The notes under the pieces: generated by a model
Database searches by the model: none
Told to the model about the DNA's origin: nothing
The model's input: the letters and a program-made list of their open reading frames with translations, nothing else
Position numbers and translations under genes: made by a program
Assembly (NCBI RefSeq): GCF_031344075.1
Contig: NZ_JAVJAN010000001.1
Span: forward strand, 1-64,000
Length of the DNA: 64,000 nucleotides
Direction: 5' to 3'
DNA from: Clostridium aquiflavi
GTDB taxonomy: Bacteria > Bacillota > Clostridia > Clostridiales > Clostridiaceae
In this document: positions 27,708 to 38,080 of the stretch, piece by piece
How the letters are laid out: the number at the start of each line of letters is the position of its first letter
Position numbering within the stretch: the first letter of the stretch is position 1

Positions 27708-29510
27708 TTACTTATTCATTGATATATAGAGGCATCTATGCAATAAGAACTCTATTTCTTTTTTTAGTCTTATTAGTTCTTCTCCGCTAATATCTTCTAA
27801 CTTCTTTTCATCTTCTTTAAATTCTTCATTTAATGCATCAAATAAAGACATTATCTCTTCTTTATTAGTTTCTCGTAAAGAATCTAAATATCTTCTTATA
27901 GATATTTCTACGTCTTCCGCCCAATTATCTATAGCTTTTAATGAAATCTCATTTATCTTCTTTTGCCATGTCAATGAATCATATAAGTAAAATACAGATT
28001 CAGTAAAAACAGTTAGATACTTAGTAATAGCCTTTATTGATGAGGCTTTTATTGCTTTTAATAAATGTTTCAAATTTTCATGTGTATGTTTATATGATTT
28101 AGTATCTACTATATTACCTAATTTATTTAAATTTATATCTTCTGGATTGCTTATACTATCTTTGTCTTCTTTTGCAGTTGCTTTTCTAAACATTTCTCCA
28201 GTTGCTTGTTGTATCTCATCTCCTATGTGTTGCTTTAATACACCTTCCATAACTTCTGTGTAAGATGGAATACTTACTTTTATCTTTTCTTCTAATTTAG
28301 ATATGGCTTCTTTTAATATATCTTCAATATTTTTATCTAAAAGTATTATTTCACTTTCAATATCTCTCATTAAAGTTTCTGTTTCTTCATTTATTAAATT
28401 TGGAACATAATAATTTTGCATTAATGTATATGTCTCTTCTTTTTTAGTCCATTTGCTTTCATCATGAACATATTCAGTAATTTTATTTTTTACATCTATT
28501 GCAGATTTATCTATAAGTTTAACTGAACTTACTTTTATTTTTGTAAATCCCCTATCTATAGTAGTTAATATTTCATGCTTTTTATCTAAAAATTCTCCTA
28601 GTATATTTAATCGTTCTTCTATACCTTCTTTTTTAGATTCTATATTAGCAACCTTAGAGTTAATCTTTATATTACATTCATTTAATATATAATCTTGATA
28701 ATTTTTCAAACTATTAGCAAGTTCCTCTTTTTTATCATCATCATTAACTCTTTCATATACATATTCCCAAAGCATAGATGTATCAGGATGTTTTTCTTTA
28801 TTACTTTCTATAAAGAATGTCTTTGCATCTTTTTTAATACATTTATTAACACTTTTTTTGATTTCCAATATTCTCTTATTATCTTCTGACATATCTTTTG
28901 GACACATATTAATTGCTAAAATAACTTCTACATCTTCACTTATTATTTCTCCAACATATTTTAAAAATTGAAAATCATCATCACCAATTCCAACTTTATA
29001 AGATACTACATATATAATAAAATCACTTTGTGGAATAAAGCTTTTTAATGATTCCTCATGATATTCTACAAGTGAACCATAACCTGGAGTATCAAAAATT
29101 CTCATTCCATTATATTTAGAATTATTAGCTTTTCCAACATATTTAAGCTTATGTAAATCCTTATTATAATTTACTAGTAACTTATCAAAGATATCTTTAT
29201 CTATAACTTGTGTACTCGAATCCTTATTTACAGCTATTAATTTTTCTTCATCTTCATCAGATATAACAACTTCAGTAACAACTCCAGTTGTTGGCTTAAC
29301 ACTTTCTAATAAAATTTTATCTTTAAATAATCCATTTATTAATGTACTTTTTCCTGAGCTTGTCTCTCCTAGCATAACAACATAATGTGAAGGATTCATT
29401 ATTTTATCTTTAACTAAAAAATTCTTTTCAGTAATATCATCATTTCCTAAAGTTTTAACAATTGAATCAATACTCTTTTGTCTACTTATACATCTTTCAA
29501 AATTATTCAT
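27708..29510 (-). CDS. Dynamin-like GTPase (DLP-3)
   Basis: The 600-aa protein has an N-terminal G domain: P-loop GETSSGKST near 50, switch KPTTGVVTEV with the G2 Thr, and DTPGYGS (G3). The G4 position reads AINMCPKD rather than a clean NKxD, so guanine specificity may be altered. Long helical stalk segments with coiled-coil character follow, with no strong TM helix or Gly-rich paddle. GGGGATG precedes the ATG. It is the last of three dynamin-like genes on this strand. Bacterial dynamin-like proteins act in membrane fusion, repair or phage response; the role here is not known. Confidence 0.75.
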   Translation of the reverse strand: MNNFERCISRQKSIDSIVKTLGNDDITEKNFLVKDKIMNPSHYVVMLGETSSGKSTLINGLFKDKILLESVKPTTGVVTEVVISDEDEEKLIAVNKDSSTQVIDKDIFDKLLVNYNKDLHKLKYVGKANNSKYNGMRIFDTPGYGSLVEYHEESLKSFIPQSDFIIYVVSYKVGIGDDDFQFLKYVGEIISEDVEVILAINMCPKDMSEDNKRILEIKKSVNKCIKKDAKTFFIESNKEKHPDTSMLWEYVYERVNDDDKKEELANSLKNYQDYILNECNIKINSKVANIESKKEGIEERLNILGEFLDKKHEILTTIDRGFTKIKVSSVKLIDKSAIDVKNKITEYVHDESKWTKKEETYTLMQNYYVPNLINEETETLMRDIESEIILLDKNIEDILKEAISKLEEKIKVSIPSYTEVMEGVLKQHIGDEIQQATGEMFRKATAKEDKDSISNPEDINLNKLGNIVDTKSYKHTHENLKHLLKAIKASSIKAITKYLTVFTESVFYLYDSLTWQKKINEISLKAIDNWAEDVEISIRRYLDSLRETNKEEIMSLFDALNEEFKEDEKKLEDISGEELIRLKKEIEFLLHRCLYISMNK

Positions 29511-29541
29511 ATATTCATCCCCTTGCTTTAAATAATTTGAC

Positions 29542-29756
29542 TATATTTTAAAATATATGTTTATATATTCAATATGTAAAATGGCATTGTAATTAGATTT
29601 TGAGAATACTTAATAAGTATTGTCCATTTTACTGCTTGTCTCAATTTTATATTGGGAACAAGCTAAAAAGGGACTATAGTTATTTTAGTATTCCTAAGTT
29701 TAATTACTCCGCCCACTTTACTTATGAATATATAAACATATCTGCTCTAAAACATA
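29542..29756 (+). repeat. Palindromic repeat, copy 4 (perfect 16-bp arms)
   Basis: The element is about 215 bp. Arms TATGTTTATATATTCA (29556-29571) and TGAATATATAAACATA (29725-29740) are perfectly complementary but differ in sequence from the arms of copy 3. The inner stem GGCATTGTAATTAGATTTTG and apex GCTTGTCTC...GGGAACAAGC are shared with the family. It begins 10 bp beyond the stop of the second dynamin-like gene. A 63-codon frame here is a by-product of the repeat. Confidence 0.8.
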
Positions 29757-29765
29757 CTAACTGCT

Positions 29766-31535
29766 TTAAATTAATCCTACATCTTCTTTGACTTCATTTA
29801 ATATTTTTAAATCATCTTCAAATTCTAATATATTATTTTCACTATAGGCATAGTCATATTGTTTCTCTATACTTTGAATATCATCTTTAAAGCTATTTTC
29901 TAAATTCTTTCTTAGCTCTTTTATTGAATCATCCATATCTTGTTGTTTTGCTCTTAAATCATCAAGTATTTCTTCTTTTAAATAGTTTTCTAAATCTTCA
30001 ACCATAGGCTCTAAATCCCTTAATGTATAATTTGCTCTATTTTCTACTATTTCCTTACGAACAAAATCACCTATCAAAGAAAATGCCATTCCAATTCCCA
30101 TTCCAACAAGTATTCCAAGAGGACCTCCTAATGTTCCTACAGTTCCAAGTGTCCCTATTAGTCCGCCAGATACCCCTAACAATGATGGTAGCGATTTTTC
30201 AAATTTAAATTCACTTTCTTTATTAAAAAATGATATGTTTTCATATTGACCATAAAAGCCCTTTATTGTTATACCATTTAATTCTTTGTTAAGGTTTTTT
30301 ATTAATTCACTTGTTTTATCTAATACTTCATCCATAATATCATTTATAGCTTTATCCGATGATTCTTTATATATTAAACTTAGTCTTTCTCCATCTACAA
30401 TCCCTCTATTTATTATGGCTTTTAAATTAGCTCTTAAATTTGTTATTTTTTCTTTTATAATACTTGAAGCATAATCGATAATCTTTTCCATTTCTTCATA
30501 TGCATAAGCTCTAATTCTTCTAAAATTCTTTTTATTATCTAAAAGTATAGCTTTTATTTCTTTAATCTTTTCTTCTTTATTTAAATCATTTTGTTTTTTT
30601 TCATTTAAACATAATGTCTTATATTCTTCTATTTTATCATTAATATTTTCTAATGCTCCTACTATTTTTGAATTTAAAGACTTTTCTAAACCTATATTAT
30701 ATTCTTTAGATACATTTTCTATATTTTCTATAACATTTAATATACCTGAGTCTTCATAAAGTGTGTTATCTCTAGTAAATTTACCTTTTACCGCTTCATA
30801 AACATTAACCACATTTACATTAATTTCTTTGCTTTCGTTATGTTCCGCACAAATACTATTTAAAACATATTCATTATGCTCTTTTGCATCAAGTGCGTCT
30901 TCATCACTTTCATCATTCCACTTATTTTGAACAAAAATTGTATTTGACAATTTAGGCCATAAGGCATTTATAAAATTTCTTTCAGTTCTTGTAATTGGAG
31001 GGTTTGTCCTCAACATAAATATTCCAGAAACCAATTTATTTACATAGTCTAATGTAGTTCTTTGATTTTCAGGTGTTAAACTGCCCACACCTGGAAGATC
31101 AACAAGTACTACATTATTGTTTAATACATCGTTTTTATTATATAAGATTATCTTAGATACCTTAAGCTCATTTGCCATATTATAATCATTATGAACATAT
31201 TTCTCTAAATCACATAATTTTATTTCTTTACATTCTTTATCTAAAAAATGTACTATAGCTTTTTCAGTATCTTCTCCATATCTTACTTCAACAGGTACAC
31301 AAGTTGTTTCATCAACATCTGTTGGCAATATATTCTCTTCCATTAAAATAGAATTAAGAAAACTACTTTTTCCAGCACCTTGAATACCTAATACAGGTAT
31401 TATTATTTCTTTTTCATTTAAGTTGTCAATAAAATGATTAAAATAATCTATATAATTTACAGCATTATCTTTATTAAGATATTTCTCTAATAAAAAATTA
31501 AATCTAGAATCATTTATTAAATCTACATATTTCAT
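29766..31535 (-). CDS. Dynamin-like GTPase with hydrophobic membrane-insertion segment (DLP-2)
   Basis: The 589-aa protein has P-loop VLGIQGAGKSS near 43, a G2-type TTCVPVEV, G3 DLPGVGS and G4 VQNKWND, a complete GTPase set. Helical stalk regions flank a Gly/Leu-rich hydrophobic segment near 445-490 (LLGVSGGLIGTLGTVGTLGG and following), like the membrane-inserting paddle of cyanobacterial BDLP. It lies 6 bp after the coiled-coil gene and is cotranscribed with it. AAGAGGAGA precedes the ATG. Having both soluble-type and paddle-type dynamins in one cluster fits hetero-oligomeric bacterial dynamins such as the DynA/B and LeoABC type (inference). Confidence 0.78.
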   Translation of the reverse strand: MKYVDLINDSRFNFLLEKYLNKDNAVNYIDYFNHFIDNLNEKEIIIPVLGIQGAGKSSFLNSILMEENILPTDVDETTCVPVEVRYGEDTEKAIVHFLDKECKEIKLCDLEKYVHNDYNMANELKVSKIILYNKNDVLNNNVVLVDLPGVGSLTPENQRTTLDYVNKLVSGIFMLRTNPPITRTERNFINALWPKLSNTIFVQNKWNDESDEDALDAKEHNEYVLNSICAEHNESKEINVNVVNVYEAVKGKFTRDNTLYEDSGILNVIENIENVSKEYNIGLEKSLNSKIVGALENINDKIEEYKTLCLNEKKQNDLNKEEKIKEIKAILLDNKKNFRRIRAYAYEEMEKIIDYASSIIKEKITNLRANLKAIINRGIVDGERLSLIYKESSDKAINDIMDEVLDKTSELIKNLNKELNGITIKGFYGQYENISFFNKESEFKFEKSLPSLLGVSGGLIGTLGTVGTLGGPLGILVGMGIGMAFSLIGDFVRKEIVENRANYTLRDLEPMVEDLENYLKEEILDDLRAKQQDMDDSIKELRKNLENSFKDDIQSIEKQYDYAYSENNILEFEDDLKILNEVKEDVGLI

Positions 31536-31541
31536 TAAATA

Positions 31542-32300
31542 TTATCTCCTCTTTCCAAAAATCCTTGCAAAGAATGATCTATTTCCCCATTCAACTTCTT
31601 CTTGTATATTGCTCATTTTCTTATTTAATTTAATTTCCATATCATTTATAAGATTCATTACTTCATATTTTTCTAACATTTTTTCATGTACTGTATCTAA
31701 TTTTTCTATAGCTTCACAGCTATTATTTATATTAATCTTAATAGCCTCTTCTAATAAGCTTACTTTTGTTCCAACTTCATCAATATTAATTTCTTCTATC
31801 TTATTTATTATTTCTTCTTTATTATTTCCAGAATTCTTAACCATTTTAACTCCTAAAATAGCTAATTTATCTTCTAACGATTCTATATTTAAATCATTTA
31901 TTTTCTTTTCTATTGTGCCAACACCCTCTGATAATTTAACTTCTAACTGCTTATCTGAATCTTCAACACGATCTTTTAACTTTTCTAGAGTTATAGCAAT
32001 TCTGTTTAAACCACCATTTAAAAGCTTATTATGTTCTTCAGCAATTTCTTCTACACATTTTGAAATTTTTGATATATTACCACTTATTTCTTCTATTTTT
32101 TCTTCTATATCTTCATTACCTTCTCCAAGTTCATCTTTTAATATATTGATTTTCTTTTCAAGAGGTTTTAAGTTTTCTTTAAGTTCATCATTTATATTTT
32201 TAGATATCCTTGATAAAGACTCTATCATGTCTTGTTGCAATTCATCCATCATATTTTTTGTAACTTCATCACATTGTATTAGTAAAGATTTTTTGTCCAT
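31542..32300 (-). CDS. Coiled-coil protein of the dynamin cluster
   Basis: The 252-aa protein is almost entirely heptad-patterned helix (LKENLKPLEKKINILKDEL; IEEKIEEISGNISKISKCVE), with Leu/Ile/Val spacing to about residue 230. A short basic, aromatic end (WGNRSFFARIFGKRR) follows that could bind membrane or nucleic acid. No signal peptide or TM helix is seen. It lies between two dynamin-like genes with only 6 and about 27 bp of spacing, so it is very likely an adaptor or tether for them. AAGGAGC precedes the ATG. Confidence 0.7.
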   Translation of the reverse strand: MDKKSLLIQCDEVTKNMMDELQQDMIESLSRISKNINDELKENLKPLEKKINILKDELGEGNEDIEEKIEEISGNISKISKCVEEIAEEHNKLLNGGLNRIAITLEKLKDRVEDSDKQLEVKLSEGVGTIEKKINDLNIESLEDKLAILGVKMVKNSGNNKEEIINKIEEINIDEVGTKVSLLEEAIKININNSCEAIEKLDTVHEKMLEKYEVMNLINDMEIKLNKKMSNIQEEVEWGNRSFFARIFGKRR

Positions 32301-32326
32301 TTCTTTGCTCCTTAGTTTTTATAATA

Positions 32327-34834
32327 TTACTTTAAAAAATAGCTCAATATTTCTTCTAATGTTTGTTTTTCTTCATTACCGCGAGATAATATATTTCCAA
32401 ACAACTTAGTTTTTATATCTTTATATTGACTTAATAAAAATCCATCATTTTCTTGCCCCTCTATTAATGCTAAATTGTAAATAGGATTTTTAGAATTAAC
32501 TAATACATAGCCAATCTTAGAATTATTTATTCTATTTTTAATTTTTTTCTTAAACGAATAAGTGGCTGTAAGTATTTCTTTTATATTATTAGCATTTATA
32601 AATTCTCTACTAGAATCTATAACTAAATTTATCATAATATTATTCTTTAAAACTATATTTTTAAGATTAATATTTTCAAGTATTTGCTTTTCTGAACTAC
32701 CTATTTGAATTCCATTGAAAAGTAAGTACATATTGTATTCTTTTGAAGAGTTAATATTTAGTATTTTATTTGTTTCTACTTTATTTTGAGATAATTCATA
32801 TATTATAGTTATATTATTTAAAGTGTATATTCCTTGTTTCTTTATAATTTCAAGTTCTTCATCATTTAAATACAAATCATACATTCTAGAAATAAATTTA
32901 GATGCAGCCTCTAAATCCCAAGTCCAAAATATTTGATGAGTTTCTTTTTTAGATATAGATAAAACTTTTTCTTCTATGTAATTACTTATCATTGAATAGC
33001 TTTTCTTAAATATTTCATTACTTAATTTATAAAGATTGTAAGAAACATTGGTTAATTCTATTTCCTCTATATTCAGATTTTTATCTTCATTTTTATTTTC
33101 TATTTCTTCATCTAATGTTAAAGCTGCTTCTTCTACATTATTATATTTATTTTTCAGCTTATTTCTTATAATCTTTAAGTCCTTTATAACATTATCTATA
33201 TCATAAAGTTCTATATTTTGCTCTTTCTTCTTTTTAAACTCTTCTTCTATCTTACTTATCTCACTATAGAAGAGGCTTAATGAATTACTATACTGTTCGC
33301 TCCAATCATAAAGTATACTCATATATTTTCTACTACTTTCATTGCATACTTTTTTAACCATAAGTATAGTAGCCTCTTTATCTACTACTTTTTCATCATA
33401 TTCTTGCTTTTCATATCCCCAGTCAGTTTCAAATATATCTGATAAGATTCTCTTTCCTACATTAAAGAAACCATCTTTTTTTATAAGTTTTACTTTCTCT
33501 TCGTATTTGTGCTTAACATATATATCTTCACTTTCCATACTAGGTAATGAATATGAGAATCTAATATCAATATTCAGTTTTTCGTATATTTCCTTTTTCT
33601 TTTCTTCGCACTCTCTTACAATGCCTAAAATTTGATTTTCTATCTTTTTACTCTTATTATTTATATTTTCTACTATATCTGAATAGCTACTTATTTCTTT
33701 TGAATCCGACTCGTTTATTTCTTCTATTGTATTAAGTGTTACCTTATCTATAAGATTAATTTTAGATGTTATTTTATCTCTAGATACTCTAAAATCATAA
33801 TTAAGATCATCAATATCATTAAGTATTTCTTTTATATAACTTGTATCTTCTAAATTGCTTCCATCTATGATTTCTTTATCAGTATCAATTATATTGCCAA
33901 TTCTTTCAACAATACTCCCTTGCCTTTGAATATTTAGTTTTGGGGTAATATTTTCAACACACCTATATATAGACTTTATAAAATCTTCAAGATTAGATTC
34001 ATTATATAAATTATTGTTATTTTTTATTCTTCCATTTAAAGCATTTAAAGAAGAAATTTGAATAATATCAAACTTTTTATTGCTTGTTGCTTTTTCTAAT
34101 AATATTTCTGCTCTTTTTTTATGCTTGTCTAATATGATACATTTATTTTCTTCAACAATGCCATATTTACCTATCTTTTCCTCTATTGAATCTATCATAT
34201 TTTGAACTAATATTATTTGCTTCTTTTTATCATTTACTATTTTTATTTTTTCTAAATTAATTTGGTCGCTATTAGCTTTAACAGTAGTTAAAAATACACA
34301 AATATCTATTGTTGGTAATAGAATCTCCAAAGTTAACTTTTCATGCATTTCTAAATTATAAGCATCTAGACCTGGACTATCTATTAACTGAATATTGTCA
34401 TCTAATAAAAAGTTAGGTGATTTTATATCAATCTGAGCTACATTAAACTTATTATTAGAATTTCTATTTTCATCAGCATACTTAGATATAACTTCCATAT
34501 TTAAATTAGTATCATCATAAACTTCTGGAGATTTATCTTTAAAGTATATAGTAGCCTGTCTTTTTTCGCCTTTAGACACTGTTATTATTATACTTGAGCT
34601 TGGCAAAATAGCTACTGGTAATAGCTTTTCCCCTAGCAATGAATTTACTAATGTTGATTTCCCACTGCTTGTTATTCCCATAATAGCAATTCTTATTATA
34701 TTACTTTTTATTTGTTTTTTACGTTGCTTTAACCATTCAACATCATTACTGTATCTATTTCTTCTGTATTCATTTTGTTCTAATATATTTTTTATATCTT
34801 CAATTGTATCTAATATATAGTTATCTTTATTCAT
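32327..34834 (-). CDS. Large dynamin-like GTPase (DLP-1)
   Basis: The ATG at 34834 is placed by GGAGAAAATT; an ATG four codons earlier overlaps that site. The 835-aa protein has P-loop IMGITSSGKSTL near 57, a SSIIITV switch, G3 DSPGLDAY near 155, and a G4-like VQNMIDS without the usual lysine. Long coiled-coil regions span about 330-620. The last 150 residues (for example KIGYVLVNSKNPIYNLALIEG) look like a separate globular domain. It is the first gene of the dynamin cluster. No TM segment is evident. Confidence 0.72.
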   Translation of the reverse strand: MNKDNYILDTIEDIKNILEQNEYRRNRYSNDVEWLKQRKKQIKSNIIRIAIMGITSSGKSTLVNSLLGEKLLPVAILPSSSIIITVSKGEKRQATIYFKDKSPEVYDDTNLNMEVISKYADENRNSNNKFNVAQIDIKSPNFLLDDNIQLIDSPGLDAYNLEMHEKLTLEILLPTIDICVFLTTVKANSDQINLEKIKIVNDKKKQIILVQNMIDSIEEKIGKYGIVEENKCIILDKHKKRAEILLEKATSNKKFDIIQISSLNALNGRIKNNNNLYNESNLEDFIKSIYRCVENITPKLNIQRQGSIVERIGNIIDTDKEIIDGSNLEDTSYIKEILNDIDDLNYDFRVSRDKITSKINLIDKVTLNTIEEINESDSKEISSYSDIVENINNKSKKIENQILGIVRECEEKKKEIYEKLNIDIRFSYSLPSMESEDIYVKHKYEEKVKLIKKDGFFNVGKRILSDIFETDWGYEKQEYDEKVVDKEATILMVKKVCNESSRKYMSILYDWSEQYSNSLSLFYSEISKIEEEFKKKKEQNIELYDIDNVIKDLKIIRNKLKNKYNNVEEAALTLDEEIENKNEDKNLNIEEIELTNVSYNLYKLSNEIFKKSYSMISNYIEEKVLSISKKETHQIFWTWDLEAASKFISRMYDLYLNDEELEIIKKQGIYTLNNITIIYELSQNKVETNKILNINSSKEYNMYLLFNGIQIGSSEKQILENINLKNIVLKNNIMINLVIDSSREFINANNIKEILTATYSFKKKIKNRINNSKIGYVLVNSKNPIYNLALIEGQENDGFLLSQYKDIKTKLFGNILSRGNEEKQTLEEILSYFLK

Positions 34835-35198
34835 AATTTTCTCCATCTTTTATGCTAATTCATGTTATGTATTCATAAATAATCATTTACTGTTATATTA
34901 CCACAATTGACTAAATTTATCTAATTTCTATTTACAAAAAATCATTAAATTAACTGTGAAACATTATATTTTTCTATGTTTTTACATTTTACATATATTT
35001 TAGAGGAATTGTTAGATAGACCTGTTATCTTTTCTTATTATTTCTTTAATTATTAAGATAAATTACTAATTAATTTCTCATCATAAGTTTAGTTTTTCAT
35101 ATTATTAAAAAAGAAATAAACTAGTTAAATATACTATTAATCTTGTTTTTTGATTATTAACATTTTTAGATGTAAAAAAATACTATAATAGCATAAAA
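34835..35198. other. AT-rich intergenic region upstream of the dynamin cluster
   Basis: About 360 bp holding the presumed promoter of the dynamin cluster. The sequence is AT-rich, with no gene or clear repeat. No convincing -35/-10 pair could be fixed by eye. Confidence 0.4.
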
Positions 35199-35281
35199 AT
35201 AAGCCATGCCTTAAGTAAATGTATATATTATAAGTTGTTTTTATAATATATACATTTTCAAAGCATAGCCTAGTTTTTTTG
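35199..35281. terminator. Long hairpin terminator after RNase J
   Basis: TGTATATATTATAA pairs with TTATAATATATACA, and this is extended outward by GCCATGCCTT against AAAGCATAGC, forming a stem of over 25 bp. A T run on the plus side and TTATTTTT on the minus side follow, so it could work in both directions. It lies about 40 bp beyond the RNase J stop. Confidence 0.75.
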
Positions 35282-35321
35282 ATCCTTACATTTTATAATA
35301 TTGTTAATATTTTAGAATAAG

Positions 35322-37055
35322 TTATATTTCTACAATTACTGGTAATATCATAGGCTTTCTTTTCATTGTAGTATATACAAAACTATCTACTTCTCTTCTT
35401 ATTCTATTTTTAATTTCTGCCCATTGTGTTATATTATCGTCTAAACATTTTTCTACAACTTTTGTAACTATACGTCTTACATTGTTAATTAAATCTTCAG
35501 AATTTCTAACATATACAAAACCTCTTGACACTATATCTGGTCCTGATAATATTACCTTATTTCTTCTATCTATTGCTACTACTACAGTTATAATTCCATC
35601 TTCAGCTAAATTTTTTCTATCTCGCAAGACCATATTTCCCACATCGCCAATTCCAAGACCATCTATAAGAACTCTTCCAGATGGCACTTTTCCAATAACT
35701 TTTCCCTTGTTTTTTGATAATTCAAATACATCACCTGTATCTAATATAAATATATTCTCTTCTTTAAGCCCCATACTTTTAGCAATTTTAGCATGAGTAA
35801 TCAAATGTTTATATTCACCATGTACAGGAATAAAGAATTTAGGTTTTAACAAGCTTTGAATCACTCTAAGTTCTTGTTCACATGCATGACCTGAGACATG
35901 TATGTCTTCTATTGTTTTATATATTACATTAGCACCTTTTTCAGTCAAGTCATTTATTAAATTTGATACAGCTTTCTCGTTTCCTGGTATTGGAGATGCT
36001 GAAATTATAACCACATCTCCCTTTTGTATTTCTATATATTTATGAGTTGACGCTGCTATTCTAGAAAGAGCTGCCATTGATTCACCTTGACTACCTGTTG
36101 TCACAATAGTAATTTGGTCATTTGGACAATTCTTTATTTCATCTAATGATACTATCATTTCTTTAGGTATAGATAAATATCCTAAATTCATTGCAATCTC
36201 TGATATTTTCTCCATACTTCTACCACTAAAAGCTATCTTTCTTTTATTTTTTATAGAACAATCGCTGATTTGTTGAAGTCTATGAACATTTGATGCAAAT
36301 GTAGATACAATAACTCTTCCGGTTGCTTTACTAAAAAGATTATCTAGTGTTTCTCCAACTGTCTTTTCTGACATTGTATATCCTTTATGCAATGCATTTG
36401 TGCTATCTGCCATCAATAATAATACACCTTTTCTGCCTAGTTCTGCATATCTTTGAAGATTTATTACATGACCATCTATTGGAGTAAAGTCAACCTTAAA
36501 ATCTCCACTGTGTACAATAATTCCCATTGGTGTATGCAATGCTATAGAACAAGCATCAGGAATACTATGATTGGTTCTAATAAATTCGATATTAAAATTC
36601 TTTAATTTTATAGTTTCACCAATTTCAACAAGATTTAATTTACAATCATTTAACATATGATGTTCTTCTAGTTTACTTTCAATTAATGCTAATGTTAATT
36701 TGGGTGCATATACTGGAACATTAATTTGTTGTAATACATACGGTATTCCACCTATATGATCTTCATGACCATGAGTTATAAAAAAGGCTTTTACCTTATT
36801 TTTATTTCTTATTAAATATGTAACATCAGGAATTATGATGTCAATTCCATAAAGATCTTCATCCGGGAATGCTAAACCACAATCTATAACAATTATTTCA
36901 TCACCATATTCAAATGCTGTAATATTCTTTCCTATTTCTCCAAGTCCACCTAATGGAATTATTTTTAATTTCGCCTTATTTTTTAGTGAAACCTTCTTTG
37001 GTTTGTAACTCTTTAAATTTTTAGTTTCTTTTTTAGTTTCTATAGTGTTTTCCAC
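35322..37055 (-). CDS. rnj: Ribonuclease J
   Basis: A frame opens at ATG 37070, but AGGAG lies inside it and is spaced correctly for the GTG at 37055, giving 577 aa. The metallo-beta-lactamase core is clear: IPLGGLGEIGKN, ITHGHEDHIGG near 95-105, HSGDFKVDFTP and the beta-CASP region with TGSQGE and HVSGHA. RNase J degrades and matures mRNA and rRNA by 5'-to-3' exo- and endonuclease action and is standard in Bacillota. The final 80 residues form the dimer/tetramer domain. A basic N-terminal tail of about 35 residues precedes the core. Paralog numbering (J1 or J2) cannot be decided. Confidence 0.9.
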   Translation of the reverse strand: MENTIETKKETKNLKSYKPKKVSLKNKAKLKIIPLGGLGEIGKNITAFEYGDEIIVIDCGLAFPDEDLYGIDIIIPDVTYLIRNKNKVKAFFITHGHEDHIGGIPYVLQQINVPVYAPKLTLALIESKLEEHHMLNDCKLNLVEIGETIKLKNFNIEFIRTNHSIPDACSIALHTPMGIIVHSGDFKVDFTPIDGHVINLQRYAELGRKGVLLLMADSTNALHKGYTMSEKTVGETLDNLFSKATGRVIVSTFASNVHRLQQISDCSIKNKRKIAFSGRSMEKISEIAMNLGYLSIPKEMIVSLDEIKNCPNDQITIVTTGSQGESMAALSRIAASTHKYIEIQKGDVVIISASPIPGNEKAVSNLINDLTEKGANVIYKTIEDIHVSGHACEQELRVIQSLLKPKFFIPVHGEYKHLITHAKIAKSMGLKEENIFILDTGDVFELSKNKGKVIGKVPSGRVLIDGLGIGDVGNMVLRDRKNLAEDGIITVVVAIDRRNKVILSGPDIVSRGFVYVRNSEDLINNVRRIVTKVVEKCLDDNITQWAEIKNRIRREVDSFVYTTMKRKPMILPVIVEI

Positions 37056-37171
37056 ATTTTCACTCCTCATTTACTTTCATCTCTTATTTTAAGTATGTAC
37101 ATATACAATTAAATATATAACTTTAAATTTAAGTTATTCATTTGCAGTACAATAATATATTTTTTATTTAA

Positions 37172-37793
37172 GTTAATACTATTTTTTCTATTCCATTATT
37201 AATCGGAAATATCTTTCAACAACTTTATAGTATGGTTGATACTATTATAGTCGGTAGATTTTTAGGCATCCAGTCTCTTGCTGCTGTTGGAGCAACAGGA
37301 TCTATTTTCTTTTTAATAATAGGATTTATAGTAGGACTTGCCAGCGGATTTTCTGTTATTGTTTCTCAAAAATTTGGTGCTAATGATGATGAAGGTGTAA
37401 GAAATTCCGTTGCAACATCAATAATTTTATGTTTTATAATAACTATAATAATAACCACTTTAAGTCTTTTATTTTCTAAATCACTATTAAGGCTGTTAAA
37501 TATCCCAGAAGATATTATAAATAGTGCTAATGCTTATATAAGTGTTATCTATGCAAGAATTGGAGATAGATTTATTCCTATGATGGCTGGCGTTGCTTAA
37601 ATTATTAGTAAGAGTTATTGTTGCATTTACATTGCCTGCTATAATTGTGTATACTGGTATATGTTTAGCTAGCCCAATAGCATGGATTGCAGCATGTATT
37701 CCTTTGGCAATAAAATATTATAAAACCATAGACAAGATGAGTATTAATGATTTAAATTTTTTAAAAACAAAATCAACAGAACTTCTTGGATAA
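37172..37793 (+). pseudogene. MATE-family efflux transporter remnant
   Basis: Two pieces of one transporter remain. The first gives an in-frame FSIPLLIGNIFQQLYS, then SMVDTIIVGRFLG and AAVGATG, to about residue 140. The second, in the +1 frame from about 37593, is the typical C-terminal end (ASPIAWIAACIPLAIKYYK). About 250 central residues are deleted, the junction shifts frame, and the normal N-terminal start is missing: a TAA directly precedes the first recognisable codon. The normal length is about 450 aa. This is a decayed gene, followed by an intact terminator. Confidence 0.85.
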
Positions 37794-37813
37794 AAAACAA
37801 TGTATTAAAAATA

Positions 37814-37850
37814 TTCCTTGGATAAAATAAATATTCCAAGGAATTTTATT
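37814..37850 (+). terminator. Terminator after the MATE remnant
   Basis: TTCCTTGGA pairs with TCCAAGGAA, flanked by A-rich sequence and followed by TTTTATTTTA. It is the only part of the MATE unit that looks intact. Confidence 0.75.
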
Positions 37851-38080
37851 TTATATACTGATCTACTAGATCACAATATTATTATACTTATATTCTTCAT
37901 TATTCACTTCAAATAACATTTCTATAATTTTACTTTATATTAAGATTATAACTCATTCATTTTTATATTAATACATCTTAATTGTTAAATTTTAATTAAA
38001 CTAAAAAAACAAGTCTTGTTTAAGTAAAAGTTAAAATATATTTCTTTTCAAACAAAACCTTGATTTTTTAATTATATTAC

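Noticed and set aside
29600..29791. 63-codon plus-strand frame
   Set aside because: It lies inside repeat copy 4 and the end of a dynamin-like gene. The similarity is due to the repeat.
31609..32409. 266-codon plus-strand frame opposite the coiled-coil gene
   Set aside because: The Ser/Phe/Leu-rich composition is what antisense reading of a Glu/Lys/Ile coiled coil gives. No start signal is present.
37172..37793. Two separate small membrane proteins
   Set aside because: Both match opposite ends of one MATE transporter, in different frames. They are one pseudogene.
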